Positions 1 to 6,093 of a stretch of DNA of 11,152 nt are shown piece after piece. A program made the position numbers and the translations under genes. Every line of letters starts with the position of its first letter. Position 1 is the first letter of the stretch. The DNA lies in NCBI GenBank assembly GCA_913061385.1, contig CAJXTM010000048.1, forward strand, positions 1 through 11,152. The letters are read 5' to 3'. The stretch comes from an uncultured Rhodopirellula sp. (GTDB lineage Bacteria; Planctomycetota; Planctomycetia; Pirellulales; Pirellulaceae). Under the pieces are notes generated by a model. That model did no database searches, was not told the DNA's origin, and worked only from the letters and a program-made list of their open reading frames with translations.

Positions 1-49
1 ACGAGATCAGCCTCGGTCTCGTGGGCTCGGAGATGTGTATAAGAGACAG
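1..49 (+). other. Illumina Nextera i7 adapter (sequencing artefact)
   Basis: This is not genomic DNA. Bases 1-7 (ACGAGAT) match the end of the P7 primer. Bases 8-15 (CAGCCTCG) fit an 8-base i7 index, which I recall as N710. Bases 16-30 (GTCTCGTGGGCTCGG) are the Nextera read-2 adapter, and 31-49 are the 19-bp Tn5 mosaic end AGATGTGTATAAGAGACAG. The inverse copy sits at the other end of the window. A minus-strand frame running through it encodes an LLYTSPSPRD peptide, a familiar adapter-derived translation, and is not a gene. Confidence 0.98.
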
Positions 50-51
50 CA

Positions 52-378
52 TGTCCGCAGTACCAGAAGGTGGAATTGACCCAGGATGCGGGTGAGTCTG
101 ATGAGGCATTCGAAGATCGAAAGCTTGAGTCGTATGATGAAGCCTTCGTCGGTCCGCATGCGATCTCGCAGGCGATGCTGTTTAACAACCACCCCACAGG
201 CAAAGCGCTCGCTTCAGAGCGAATGGACGCCATGATGGGGCCGGGTGGAATTCAAGCTTGTGGAAACGCCCAGAACTGCGTTGCCGTGTGTCCTAAGGAA
301 ATACCGCTCACGACCTCGATCGCTCGTGCTGGGCGTGCTGCGACCGTCCACATGGTGAAGAAATGGTTTGAGAAGTAA
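52..378 (+). CDS. sdhB: Succinate dehydrogenase/fumarate reductase iron-sulfur subunit, C-terminal part (5' truncated)
   Basis: The product is the electron-transfer subunit of complex II. It passes electrons from the FAD subunit to quinone on the inner face of the cytoplasmic membrane. Only the last 108 residues are present, because the reading frame is already open at the adapter junction. The fragment opens with a Cys-Pro (the CP that closes the first cysteine group of the C-terminal ferredoxin domain). It then has FVGPHAISQAMLFNNHPTG and near its end CGNAQNCVAVCPK, the second cysteine group. By family knowledge these Cys bind the [3Fe-4S] and [4Fe-4S] centres. The layout resembles the Bacillus-type SdhB (HPTG, then SER, then PLTTSIA) more than the E. 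coli protein. An acidic stretch of roughly 20 residues between CPQY and FVGPHA looks longer than in Bacillus SdhB. The GTG at 70 is internal and not the start. The flavoprotein and anchor subunits would lie upstream, outside the contig. Confidence 0.93.
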   Translation, partial: CPQYQKVELTQDAGESDEAFEDRKLESYDEAFVGPHAISQAMLFNNHPTGKALASERMDAMMGPGGIQACGNAQNCVAVCPKEIPLTTSIARAGRAATVHMVKKWFEK

Positions 379-611
379 AACGGCTTTCTACGAGGTCGAA
401 AGACGCGGCGCCCCCCAATAGCGGGTGGCTCGGCAGTGTTAGGTTCGTGGCAGCATTAGGCTTCGGCTATCTTCAGGCCGCCTCGCCGGAATGCAGCTGC
501 CAAGAAGCCAGCTAAGGTCGTGAATCCGGTGGAGTGGGTTCCGACTCAAGCTGGAGACGTTTGGTCTGACGGCGTGAGCCTTCAGTCTTGGTGGTGAGGA
601 CGGCAGTTGCG

Positions 612-1064
612 TTAGGTAACCGAGTTGAGTGTCTGAGCCCCGTGGATCATCAATTTCTTATGATCTCTCACCACTCGCATGAACTCGTCCTCGTGGACGG
701 GCTTTCCAATCAGGTCATGAACCTTCAATTCACTGCATCTTTCTAGAAGTTTTGGGTCATTTGACGCAGTCAGAACTACAGTTGTTGGCCGGTTGCGGGG
801 GTCCCACTCGGACAATGCTTCTAGCACATCCAAGCCACAACCGTCGGGTAGCATCATATCGAGCAATAGCAGGTCAGGTTTGGGGGCTCTCGCAAAGATT
901 CCCTCGCGATTGAGAAAGCGGATCGCTTCATTCACGGTCCTGACAAGCGTCAGGCGGTGGTAAACCTGGCTGCGTCGTACCGCAAATATGGTGACACGAG
1001 CATCTGTCAGTCCATCCTCGACCAACAGGATCTCCATGGGTTTTGTTTTGGAGTCTCCGATCAT
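612..1064 (-). CDS. Single-domain response regulator (CheY-like receiver, Rcp1 type)
   Basis: The product is a stand-alone phospho-receiver of 150 residues with no DNA-binding or enzymatic output domain. Such proteins usually relay phosphate from a histidine kinase to another protein by contact. Visible landmarks are the acidic pair E16-D17 in ILLVEDG, phospho-acceptor D69 in LLLLDMMLPDG, the conserved switch Thr T99 in VVLTAS, and K121 in the IGKP motif, so the phosphorylation site is intact. The wide spacing before D69 and the LDMMLPDGCGLDVLE stretch resemble the Rcp1-like family that often pairs with phytochrome-type or hybrid kinases. The ATG is directly preceded by an in-frame TGA, with GAAGAG about nine bases upstream, which fixes the start. 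No partner kinase is visible. It lies 90 bp downstream of the hemerythrin-like gene on the same strand and may be co-transcribed with it. Confidence 0.9.
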   Translation of the reverse strand: MIGDSKTKPMEILLVEDGLTDARVTIFAVRRSQVYHRLTLVRTVNEAIRFLNREGIFARAPKPDLLLLDMMLPDGCGLDVLEALSEWDPRNRPTTVVLTASNDPKLLERCSELKVHDLIGKPVHEDEFMRVVRDHKKLMIHGAQTLNSVT

Positions 1065-1154
1065 TCAATCAACTCTTCACTCGTAGCAGTTCATAACTTT
1101 TAACCAGAACTCTCATTCTTCATCCCAGTGGGGAATCGTCAGTAACACGACTCA

Positions 1155-1673
1155 CTAGCGTAAATCAAATGACTGACCGATCAACTCATTTTCGGCTTGT
1201 TCATGGTTGCGGAGTCGTAGACTGAATTGACATGTCTCATTCATCAAGCGACGCAATTGTTTAGTTTCAACGCCACGGTATTGTAATTCTTCTGCTGCTT
1301 CCGCGAGTTCGGTGACAGCACCATAGAGTATCTTGTGTTCTGCTTTTGTACTCTCCGCGGTGTCACTATAATTCTGCGATTGGGATTCGCCCACTTCCAC
1401 GTACCCGTAGGATTCTTCTAATTCGAATTGCAATGACAATTCCATACGCAGCGTGTTGAGTACTTTGGTTAACTGTCGCGAGACTTGTAAGTTGTTCTCT
1501 TCGCTGATGCAGACTTGATGCAGTTGTTGCATTGCATTTATCAGACTGGGATTACCATCCTTGATCTCTTGCATGAATGCAGAGTTTACAACCAGTATCT
1601 TGGTCGACGTCTTGGTCGACGTTTTGGTCGACGTTTTGGTCGACGTTTTGGTCGAGGTTGCTGTGGTGACCAT
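1155..1673 (-). CDS. Hemerythrin-like helical protein with TSTK-repeat N-terminus
   Basis: The predicted protein has 172 residues. Residues 5-25 are a low-complexity (TSTK)5 tract. From about residue 28 the protein is a helical, Glu/Leu-rich domain. Elements reminiscent of hemerythrin HHE helices are LRMELSLQFELEE (75-87), AEHKILYGAV (111-120) and LRNHEQAENELIG (154-166). H113, H157, E158 and E161 are placed as in HHE proteins, but the first helix has Gln-Phe where a His-Phe is usual. The di-iron site may therefore be incomplete. Assignment is by helix pattern only. If correct, it would bind O2 or NO, or act as a sensor or scaffold. Start choice: the ATG at 1671-1673 has GGAGG eight bases upstream, whereas the open frame extends 37 codons further with a Cys/Arg-rich, unprotein-like stretch. 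The response regulator gene follows 90 bp downstream, which fits a signalling role, but this is inference. Confidence 0.72.
   Translation of the reverse strand: MVTTATSTKTSTKTSTKTSTKTSTKILVVNSAFMQEIKDGNPSLINAMQQLHQVCISEENNLQVSRQLTKVLNTLRMELSLQFELEESYGYVEVGESQSQNYSDTAESTKAEHKILYGAVTELAEAAEELQYRGVETKQLRRLMNETCQFSLRLRNHEQAENELIGQSFDLR
1600..1659 (+). repeat. 12-bp tandem repeat, five copies, coding for TSTK
   Basis: Five head-to-tail copies of TTGGTCGACGTT run from 1600 to 1659 (units at 1600, 1612, 1624, 1636 and 1648). The first unit ends in C instead of T and the last has G for C at position 9. The middle three are identical. On the minus strand the tract encodes Thr-Ser-Thr-Lys repeats at the start of the hemerythrin-like protein. 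The unit length is a multiple of three, so slippage would change copy number without breaking the frame. Each full unit contains the palindrome GTCGAC. Confidence 0.95.
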
Positions 1674-1681
1674 CGTCCTTG

Positions 1682-1686
1682 CCTCC
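1682..1686 (-). promoter_or_regulatory. Shine-Dalgarno GGAGG that sets the hemerythrin-like start
   Basis: On the minus strand the sequence reads GGAGG, then eight bases, then ATG (1673-1671). This consensus site is the main reason to start the hemerythrin-like gene at 1673 and not at the farther upstream in-frame codon. Confidence 0.75.
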
Positions 1687-1832
1687 AGAGTGTTGCGAAT
1701 AGCGAGGCTTCTCCTGCAACGGTTAGGGTAGCGGTAGCTTGATGTGCAAGTCAAGCAAACCCAACGTGAACCGAGTGAATACACATGTTATCCACAGGCT
1801 TCATGATCTCATGCAGTTGATACAGAGGGTCA

Positions 1833-2729
1833 TTAACGTCGAAAAAAACCATACTTAGCGATGCATCGCAGAGCGCTGAGCCCATCTTTCCAGCCAATCT
1901 TTTTTCCCTCGTCGTACCAACGGTGACGATAACGAATAGGGCGTTCAGTGAAGGTCAGACCCTTTCGGACCCAGCGTGCTGTCAATTCAATTTCGATCCC
2001 GAATCGGGGTTCGCGAAGTTGTTCGGCGATTGCTTCGAAATTTTCCCGAGTCGACATTTTGTAACAGGTTTCAACATCGCTTAGTTGAATCCCAATCCCA
2101 ATGCTTGCTAGCAGACTGATGCCATGATTGACTGTTTGGTGCCACCAAGGCGAAAGTTGGCGATCGCAATGTCCGTATCGAGTGCCATATGCCACGTCTG
2201 CTTCACCAGCAATGATGGGTTGCAGGAGAAAACGGAAATCACTGGGATCATATTCTTGATCGGCGTCTTGAATCACAATGATTTGGCCAGTTGCCATACC
2301 GATGCCTGTTCGGATTGCTGCTCCCTTCCCGCGATTGGAAGGATGGTGGCATATCTTCACACTGTCAGCCGACATGAGCTCATCTAGTGCTTCGGTGGTT
2401 CCATCCGTACTGCCATCATTTACCATGATGATTTCCATGGGGATTCCTGTCTGGCGGAGCCGATCAACGACCCCGCTTACAGTCCCGTTTTCGTTGTATA
2501 CGGGGACAATCACGGACAGGATGAAGTCATCAGGCAGTCGGAAAATTGCTAGTTGTCGGCAAACAGATTTTCCTAACAAAGATTCCATTTCATCGACGTA
2601 GTCATTCGACCACAAACGTCGCGGATCATCTGCTGCGGAGGTGTCGTTGCGAGATGTCTCGTCGGTCAAAGTGGTGCCGCTAGAAGCAGGGGAACAATGG
2701 AACGCAGCAGGACGCGAAGTCAATGTCAA
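1833..2729 (-). CDS. Family 2 glycosyltransferase (dolichyl-phosphate mannose synthase-like)
   Basis: The product is a GT-A fold, inverting nucleotide-sugar transferase of 298 residues. The catalytic domain begins near residue 69 with FILSVIVPVYNE. It continues with MVNDGSTDGT (102-111), SNRGKGAAIRTG (131-142) and the metal-binding DAD at 155-157 in IQDADQEYDP. Later come YGTRYG (181-186), SDVETCYK (217-224) and the C-terminal RWYDEGKKIGWKDGL (270-284), as in DPM1/DPMS-type enzymes. I see no transmembrane segment, so it probably acts at the inner membrane face on a polyprenyl phosphate acceptor. Donor and acceptor cannot be read from sequence. The start is uncertain. The TTG at 2729 gives a 68-residue polar N-terminal extension, while the first in-frame ATG (2588) would start 21 residues before the domain. 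Neither has a clear ribosome binding site. It is convergent with nothing, 160 bp upstream of the hemerythrin-like gene on the same strand, and divergent from the kinase operon. Confidence 0.92.
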   Translation of the reverse strand: MTLTSRPAAFHCSPASSGTTLTDETSRNDTSAADDPRRLWSNDYVDEMESLLGKSVCRQLAIFRLPDDFILSVIVPVYNENGTVSGVVDRLRQTGIPMEIIMVNDGSTDGTTEALDELMSADSVKICHHPSNRGKGAAIRTGIGMATGQIIVIQDADQEYDPSDFRFLLQPIIAGEADVAYGTRYGHCDRQLSPWWHQTVNHGISLLASIGIGIQLSDVETCYKMSTRENFEAIAEQLREPRFGIEIELTARWVRKGLTFTERPIRYRHRWYDEGKKIGWKDGLSALRCIAKYGFFRR

Positions 2730-3360
2730 CTAGAGCGCATCGGTTCGTTGCTGATTAAAAAACTCTTCCAAAAACTTTACACGATGTCATCCAGTTTTTC
2801 ATTGCCTTTCGGAGGCGACATCAAACAAAAACTATTTCCTTGTGTACTTTGTTGTTGACAACGCGTTCCACCAACGCCAAATTTTGGGCCTATTGATTGA
2901 GTGATCGACCACTTGCCGTGTCTAGCAGGAACAGTCGTCGACACGAATTATTCTTTCTTTTCTAGGGGAATGTTCAGATGCGTATTCCGGCGGATAACGT
3001 TGACGTAATAGTTCCCCGTTTATCGCTGACATCACCCTGTCTGGGTGGCACCTAACTTTTCACATGTCTTGATGACAGACCAAGTCATCCACTCCGCGTG
3101 CACGCAGATCAAGATTCTGAACTCGACGCACGCTACCAAACCATCGAGCTGATTAAATGAATTAGTAGCTCATTGGAGTATCACACTGGATGTGATCACT
3201 CGTATCGGGAGTTGGCACTGACGGACCGAGCCAGCGAAGACTTCACTGAATTCGCGAACACGGACGTCACTCCCAATTTTCTGCATGCGTTAATGCACGC
3301 CCCGTGATCACTACGATTTGGAATTGAGTCCTGTCAGTGTTATCACCTGAGCAGCAAACG

Positions 3361-3393
3361 ACCGGGCTCGCGGGATGCTAGACCGGTTTTTTT
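3361..3393 (+). terminator. Possible Rho-independent terminator
   Basis: ACCGG at 3361-3365 can pair with CCGGT at 3383-3387 across a 17-base loop, and a run of seven T (3387-3393) follows at once. The stem is only five base pairs and the loop is large, so this is weak as a terminator. No accepted gene ends just upstream, but the interrupted open frame ending at 3307 would be the natural client. Confidence 0.3.
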
Positions 3394-3422
3394 ATGCTGT
3401 GATGCTCTGGGCAAGCAAAATA

Positions 3423-3481
3423 CAGTCAACGCATCGTTCACGTGCTAAACGCAGTCAAACGCATCGTTCACGTGCTAAACG
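3423..3481. repeat. Tandem direct repeat, two copies of a 29/30-bp unit
   Basis: The units at 3423-3451 and 3452-3481 are identical except for one extra A near the start of the second. Each reads CAGTC(A)AACG, then CATCGTTCACGTGCTAAACG. A partial third copy begins with CAG after 3481. Each unit contains the palindrome CACGTG. The repeat is intergenic, just upstream of a strong hairpin. It could be a dispersed intergenic repeat, a protein-binding array, or a slippage product. One locus cannot distinguish these. Confidence 0.9.
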
Positions 3482-3501
3482 CAGCAGTCCAGCAGGTTGT
3501 G

Positions 3502-3531
3502 GGCGGTCGATGGAAATCGACTACAGTCGCC
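3502..3531 (+). other. Perfect hairpin with GNRA-type loop (possible structured RNA or repeat element)
   Basis: GTCGAT (3506-3511) and ATCGAC (3516-3521) form a perfect six-base-pair stem closed by the tetraloop GGAA, which fits the stable GNRA class. An outer helix, GGCG (3502-3505) with CGCC (3528-3531), extends the stem with a six-base bulge TACAGT on the 3' side. There is no T-run, so it is not a terminator. It sits 20 bases downstream of the tandem repeat and may belong to the same element. Confidence 0.55.
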
Positions 3532-3610
3532 GTGGGGTCCTTGCCACACTATTGATCTGAGTTGCTGAAAGCATCGTTTCGGTCTGATTTATCTGTTTTG
3601 TGAACATTGA

Positions 3611-3835
3611 ATGCCGGTGTTCGGCAATCAAGCCGACTCAGCCGGTTACCAGAATATATCTTGGGAGTTTTTCGGGCGTGTGGTTCACGCCGCATCATCT
3701 TGGTTGGTGTGCTCTGCTTTGCGTGAGCAGTTCGCTGATGCGTTGCCATGGGGTGATTTTAAGCTTGCAGGGTCTCTCACGTTCTTCCTTCTTACGCTGT
3801 GTTTTCTCAGGATTGCTGTGTTTTTATCGGATTGA
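3611..3835 (+). CDS. Possible small hydrophobic protein (doubtful)
   Basis: This is a 74-codon ATG frame whose product has a globular-looking first half (SWEFFGRVVHAASSW) and a hydrophobic tail, LTFFLLTLCFLRIAVFL, near residues 56-72 that could be a single membrane segment ending close to the C-terminus. I do not recognise it. Composition is more protein-like than the overlapping frame at 3600-3887, which is rich in Cys, Ser and Arg. Against it, there is no Shine-Dalgarno sequence before the ATG, it overlaps other open frames, and it sits in a long spacer. If real, it is about 190 bases upstream of the kinase gene on the same strand. Confidence 0.28.
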   Translation: MPVFGNQADSAGYQNISWEFFGRVVHAASSWLVCSALREQFADALPWGDFKLAGSLTFFLLTLCFLRIAVFLSD

Positions 3836-4013
3836 TGGGAACGGAGAACGTCGGGTTAGGTCAAGAAGTGAGGTCGATCGGCGGTGAAAATGTAATTCCA
3901 TCCGGTTTCTACAGCTTGGTAGCCTACAATCGGACCCGCCTTGTGATTAGGTTGGATGATTCGTGATGAGAGACTCATTGGAATTGCCCAGATTTGCGCG
4001 AGTGCTCACGGAT

Positions 4014-4019
4014 GAGGAG
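4014..4019 (+). promoter_or_regulatory. Shine-Dalgarno GAGGAG that sets the kinase start
   Basis: GAGGAG is followed by six bases (AATGAC) and then ATG at 4026. The upstream in-frame alternatives, GTG at 3963 and the adjacent ATG, have no comparable site. This is the basis for starting the kinase gene at 4026. Confidence 0.75.
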
Positions 4020-4025
4020 AATGAC

Positions 4026-5276
4026 ATGCAATCAACAACACGCTATGAACCATCGCTAACGCAGGCGCGAGAAGGCGTCGAGCGTTCGAGTTCCGACCCA
4101 AAATTGCTGGAACGGTATGAGGCACTGACAAAGGGAACCAAGGTCAGTTGGACCGGCCACCACCATATGTTGCGTCTGCTTGGGCGAGGCGGCCAAGGAG
4201 AGGTCTATTTGACTGAGTATCGCGGCACAGATGGATTCACCGTGCCGGTGGCGATGAAGATTTTTTCGCCGGAACGTTACGGCAATGCTCACGCCTACAA
4301 CGAGGCGATGACACGCGTTGCTGGGATCGCTGCTAGGGTCGCCCTGATTCAGCATGATAATCTACTTGATGTTCAGAACTTCTTCGAGCGTGACCGCATC
4401 CGCGTGATGTTGATGGAGTGGGTTGATGGTTTTGACTTGCGTCAACTGACATCGCCCCGGTGCTTGGATTTGTTAAATGGCCGTGTGAGCAATCGTCGTT
4501 GGAAATACATCAACGAGGTGATTCTGACGCAAGGTCAAGATCAGTGTCGTTTCAAGGCAGGTATCGCCGTTGCGATTGTTCGTGAATGCCTAGCAGCGTT
4601 GGCTGCTTTGCATCGAGAGGGAATCGTGCATGGGGATATCAAGCCAGCCAATATCATGTTGAAACGCAGTGGGCACGCGAAGCTGATTGATATGGGATCC
4701 GCAATTGACTTCCATAATCCTCCAAGGGATCGTGAGTGCACGCCACTTTATGCAGCCCCTGAAGTCTTGGAAGATCGAACGTCGACGCCCCGAAGTGATC
4801 TTGCCAGTGTCGGTTATGTGTTGATTGAGTTGCTGAGTGGAGTGAATCCGTTTGGCCACAAGAAAAAGCTTCGCGATTTGCTTCAGGCCAAACGCGAATT
4901 ACCATCTCAACTTAATCATATTCTGCCGGACGAAATCTGTCGCAATGAATTGTTGATGAATTTTCTGCAGGGCTTGATTGCCCCTGATCCAAATCGCAGG
5001 TTTCCCAGTGCGGAGGCTGCTGAGCACGTCGACAAGGGTGCAGCTGCGTTTCATCGCCAGTTAATCATGGGTGACATGGCAACCGAGTACGACAATGACA
5101 TTCGTGTGTGGCTGGAAGAGCTTCGCCGATTGGAAAGTGATTTGACGGGAGTTGAGGGAGTACCAACAAGTATGGAAGCAGAATCGAATCGTGATGACGA
5201 TTCCGATTTCATGACTCCAGGTGTCGCATTTGGTGGGCAAGAAGATTCTGGTTTTAGTGAGTCGGATGCGGAATGA
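4026..5276 (+). CDS. Atypical Hanks-type Ser/Thr protein kinase (HGD/DMG variant)
   Basis: The product is a cytoplasmic protein kinase of 416 residues with no transmembrane segment. The kinase domain spans about 48-335: glycine loop LGRGGQGEVY (52-61), ATP-anchoring K78 in VAMK, catalytic loop HGDIKPAN (202-209) with D204 and N209, metal-binding D222 in IDMG, YAAPE (242-246), and SDLASVG (257-263) for helix F. All core catalytic residues are present. However, the HRD arginine is Gly, making it a non-RD kinase, and DFG is DMG, so control by activation-loop phosphorylation may differ from PknB. A roughly 25-residue insert (146-175) precedes helix E. The C-terminus (355-416) has a short DNDIRVWLEELRRLE helix and an acidic Ser/Asp/Glu-rich tail. 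The stop codon overlaps the next start as ATGA, so translation is probably coupled to the phosphatase gene. Substrates cannot be inferred. Confidence 0.92.
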   Translation: MQSTTRYEPSLTQAREGVERSSSDPKLLERYEALTKGTKVSWTGHHHMLRLLGRGGQGEVYLTEYRGTDGFTVPVAMKIFSPERYGNAHAYNEAMTRVAGIAARVALIQHDNLLDVQNFFERDRIRVMLMEWVDGFDLRQLTSPRCLDLLNGRVSNRRWKYINEVILTQGQDQCRFKAGIAVAIVRECLAALAALHREGIVHGDIKPANIMLKRSGHAKLIDMGSAIDFHNPPRDRECTPLYAAPEVLEDRTSTPRSDLASVGYVLIELLSGVNPFGHKKKLRDLLQAKRELPSQLNHILPDEICRNELLMNFLQGLIAPDPNRRFPSAEAAEHVDKGAAAFHRQLIMGDMATEYDNDIRVWLEELRRLESDLTGVEGVPTSMEAESNRDDDSDFMTPGVAFGGQEDSGFSESDAE

Positions 5277-6079
5277 ATAAACAGCATCTAGAGTTGGCAA
5301 TCGACGCTGCAAAGGCAGGGGCGGTTGAGTTGATGGCGCGACGTGACCATCGAGTTGTGCAGGAGAAAGCGCCCAAAGATCTGGTGACAGATGCCGATCT
5401 CGCTTCGCAAAAAGCAATCCGCGAAATCCTGCTGCAAGGGTTTTCTGACTACCTCTTTGTTGGAGAAGAAGAGGGTGAAAATGAACCACCTGCTGAAGTG
5501 CTGCGTGGGGACCCCTCGGCGCAACCTTGCTGGGTTGTTGATCCGCTTGACGGTACAATTAACTATGTGCATCAGTTGCAGTCGTTTGCTGTTTCCATCG
5601 GCTTGTATGCGAATGGAAGAATGCGACTGGGCGTTGTCTATGACCCTGTCAGCGAAGAGTTGTTCACTGCAATCGACGGTGGCGGTGCGCACTGTAATGG
5701 TCAGCCAATCAAAGTTAGCGATTGCACGGAACTTGGTGACGCATTGGTCGCGTGCAGTTTTCCGGCAGGAGTCCAAGGCGGAGACCCTGAAGTAGCACGC
5801 TTCGTAAAAATTCTTGAAAGGTGCCGGTCGTTGCGGAGGCTTGGGTCCTGTGCGCTGAATATGTGTTATGTCGCTGCAGGACGGTTGGACGGTTACTGGG
5901 CAACGAACGTTTCAGCCTGGGACTCCGCTGCAGGAACAGTAATCGCCCGTGAGGCTGGAGCGATTCTGACAGGTTGTCAGGGCGATGAAATGGACGACTG
6001 GAATCCTCGGTTCTGTGTCGCTGCTACGAATCCTCTTCATCAGACCATGGTCTCATTGCTATCCGTTAACCATCAGTGA
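5273..6079 (+). CDS. Inositol monophosphatase family phosphatase
   Basis: The product is a Mg2+-dependent, Li+-sensitive-type sugar/inositol phosphate phosphatase of 268 residues, the usual size for the family. Diagnostic motifs are intact: DLVTDAD (36-42), GEEE (64-67), WVVDPLDGTINY (87-98) with metal-binding D90 and D93, and WDSAAG (216-221) with D217. The family includes inositol-1-phosphatase, histidinol-phosphatase (HisN) and 3'-phosphoadenosine phosphatase (CysQ), and the sequence alone does not decide between these. WDSAAG and the overall length favour SuhB/IMPase-like or HisN-like members over CysQ. It begins inside the stop of the kinase gene (ATGA overlap) and is followed at once by the flavin reductase-like gene, so the three very likely form one transcription unit. 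No signal peptide is present, so it should be cytoplasmic. Confidence 0.94.
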   Translation: MNKQHLELAIDAAKAGAVELMARRDHRVVQEKAPKDLVTDADLASQKAIREILLQGFSDYLFVGEEEGENEPPAEVLRGDPSAQPCWVVDPLDGTINYVHQLQSFAVSIGLYANGRMRLGVVYDPVSEELFTAIDGGGAHCNGQPIKVSDCTELGDALVACSFPAGVQGGDPEVARFVKILERCRSLRRLGSCALNMCYVAAGRLDGYWATNVSAWDSAAGTVIAREAGAILTGCQGDEMDDWNPRFCVAATNPLHQTMVSLLSVNHQ

Positions 6080-6093
6080 CAAAGGCAACTGTC

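Larger units (their letters stand above)
2730..4025. other. Long divergent spacer with repeats and hairpins, no convincing large gene
   Basis: About 1.3 kb separate the leftward glycosyltransferase from the rightward kinase gene. Both upstream regulatory regions should lie here, but I see no consensus -35/-10 pair. The best -10-like hexamer on the plus strand is TACAAT at 3925-3930, without a matching -35. The spacer holds an interrupted open frame (3056-3307), a terminator-like hairpin (3361-3393), a tandem 29/30-bp repeat (3423-3481), a GGAA-capped hairpin (3502-3531) and a possible small hydrophobic protein (3611-3835). The open frame at 3375-3560 is built from the repeat and hairpin and is probably not a gene. 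Bases 2730-3055 show nothing beyond the short inverted pair GTTGT-TG-ACAAC near 2850. Confidence 0.7.

Noticed and set aside
7..192. Minus-strand 61-codon frame at the left end
   Set aside because: Its C-terminus is translated Nextera adapter (LLYTSPSPRD) and the rest is antisense to sdhB.
1515..1742. Plus-strand frame with RRFG repeats
   Set aside because: It is the antisense reading of the 12-bp tandem repeat. The minus-strand hemerythrin-like frame has a good ribosome binding site and sensible composition.
3375..3560. Plus-strand 61-codon frame over the intergenic repeat
   Set aside because: Most of its sequence is the duplicated 30-mer and the hairpin. The one-base difference between units and the lack of a ribosome binding site argue against coding.
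3600..3887. 95-codon GTG frame overlapping 3611-3835
   Set aside because: Rich in Cys, Ser and Arg with no domain, and no ribosome binding site. The shorter overlapping frame is more protein-like, itself only weakly supported.
5061..5558. 165-codon minus-strand frame
   Set aside because: Antisense to the end of the kinase gene and start of the phosphatase gene, both of which have clear motifs. Another such shadow lies at 5288-5776.
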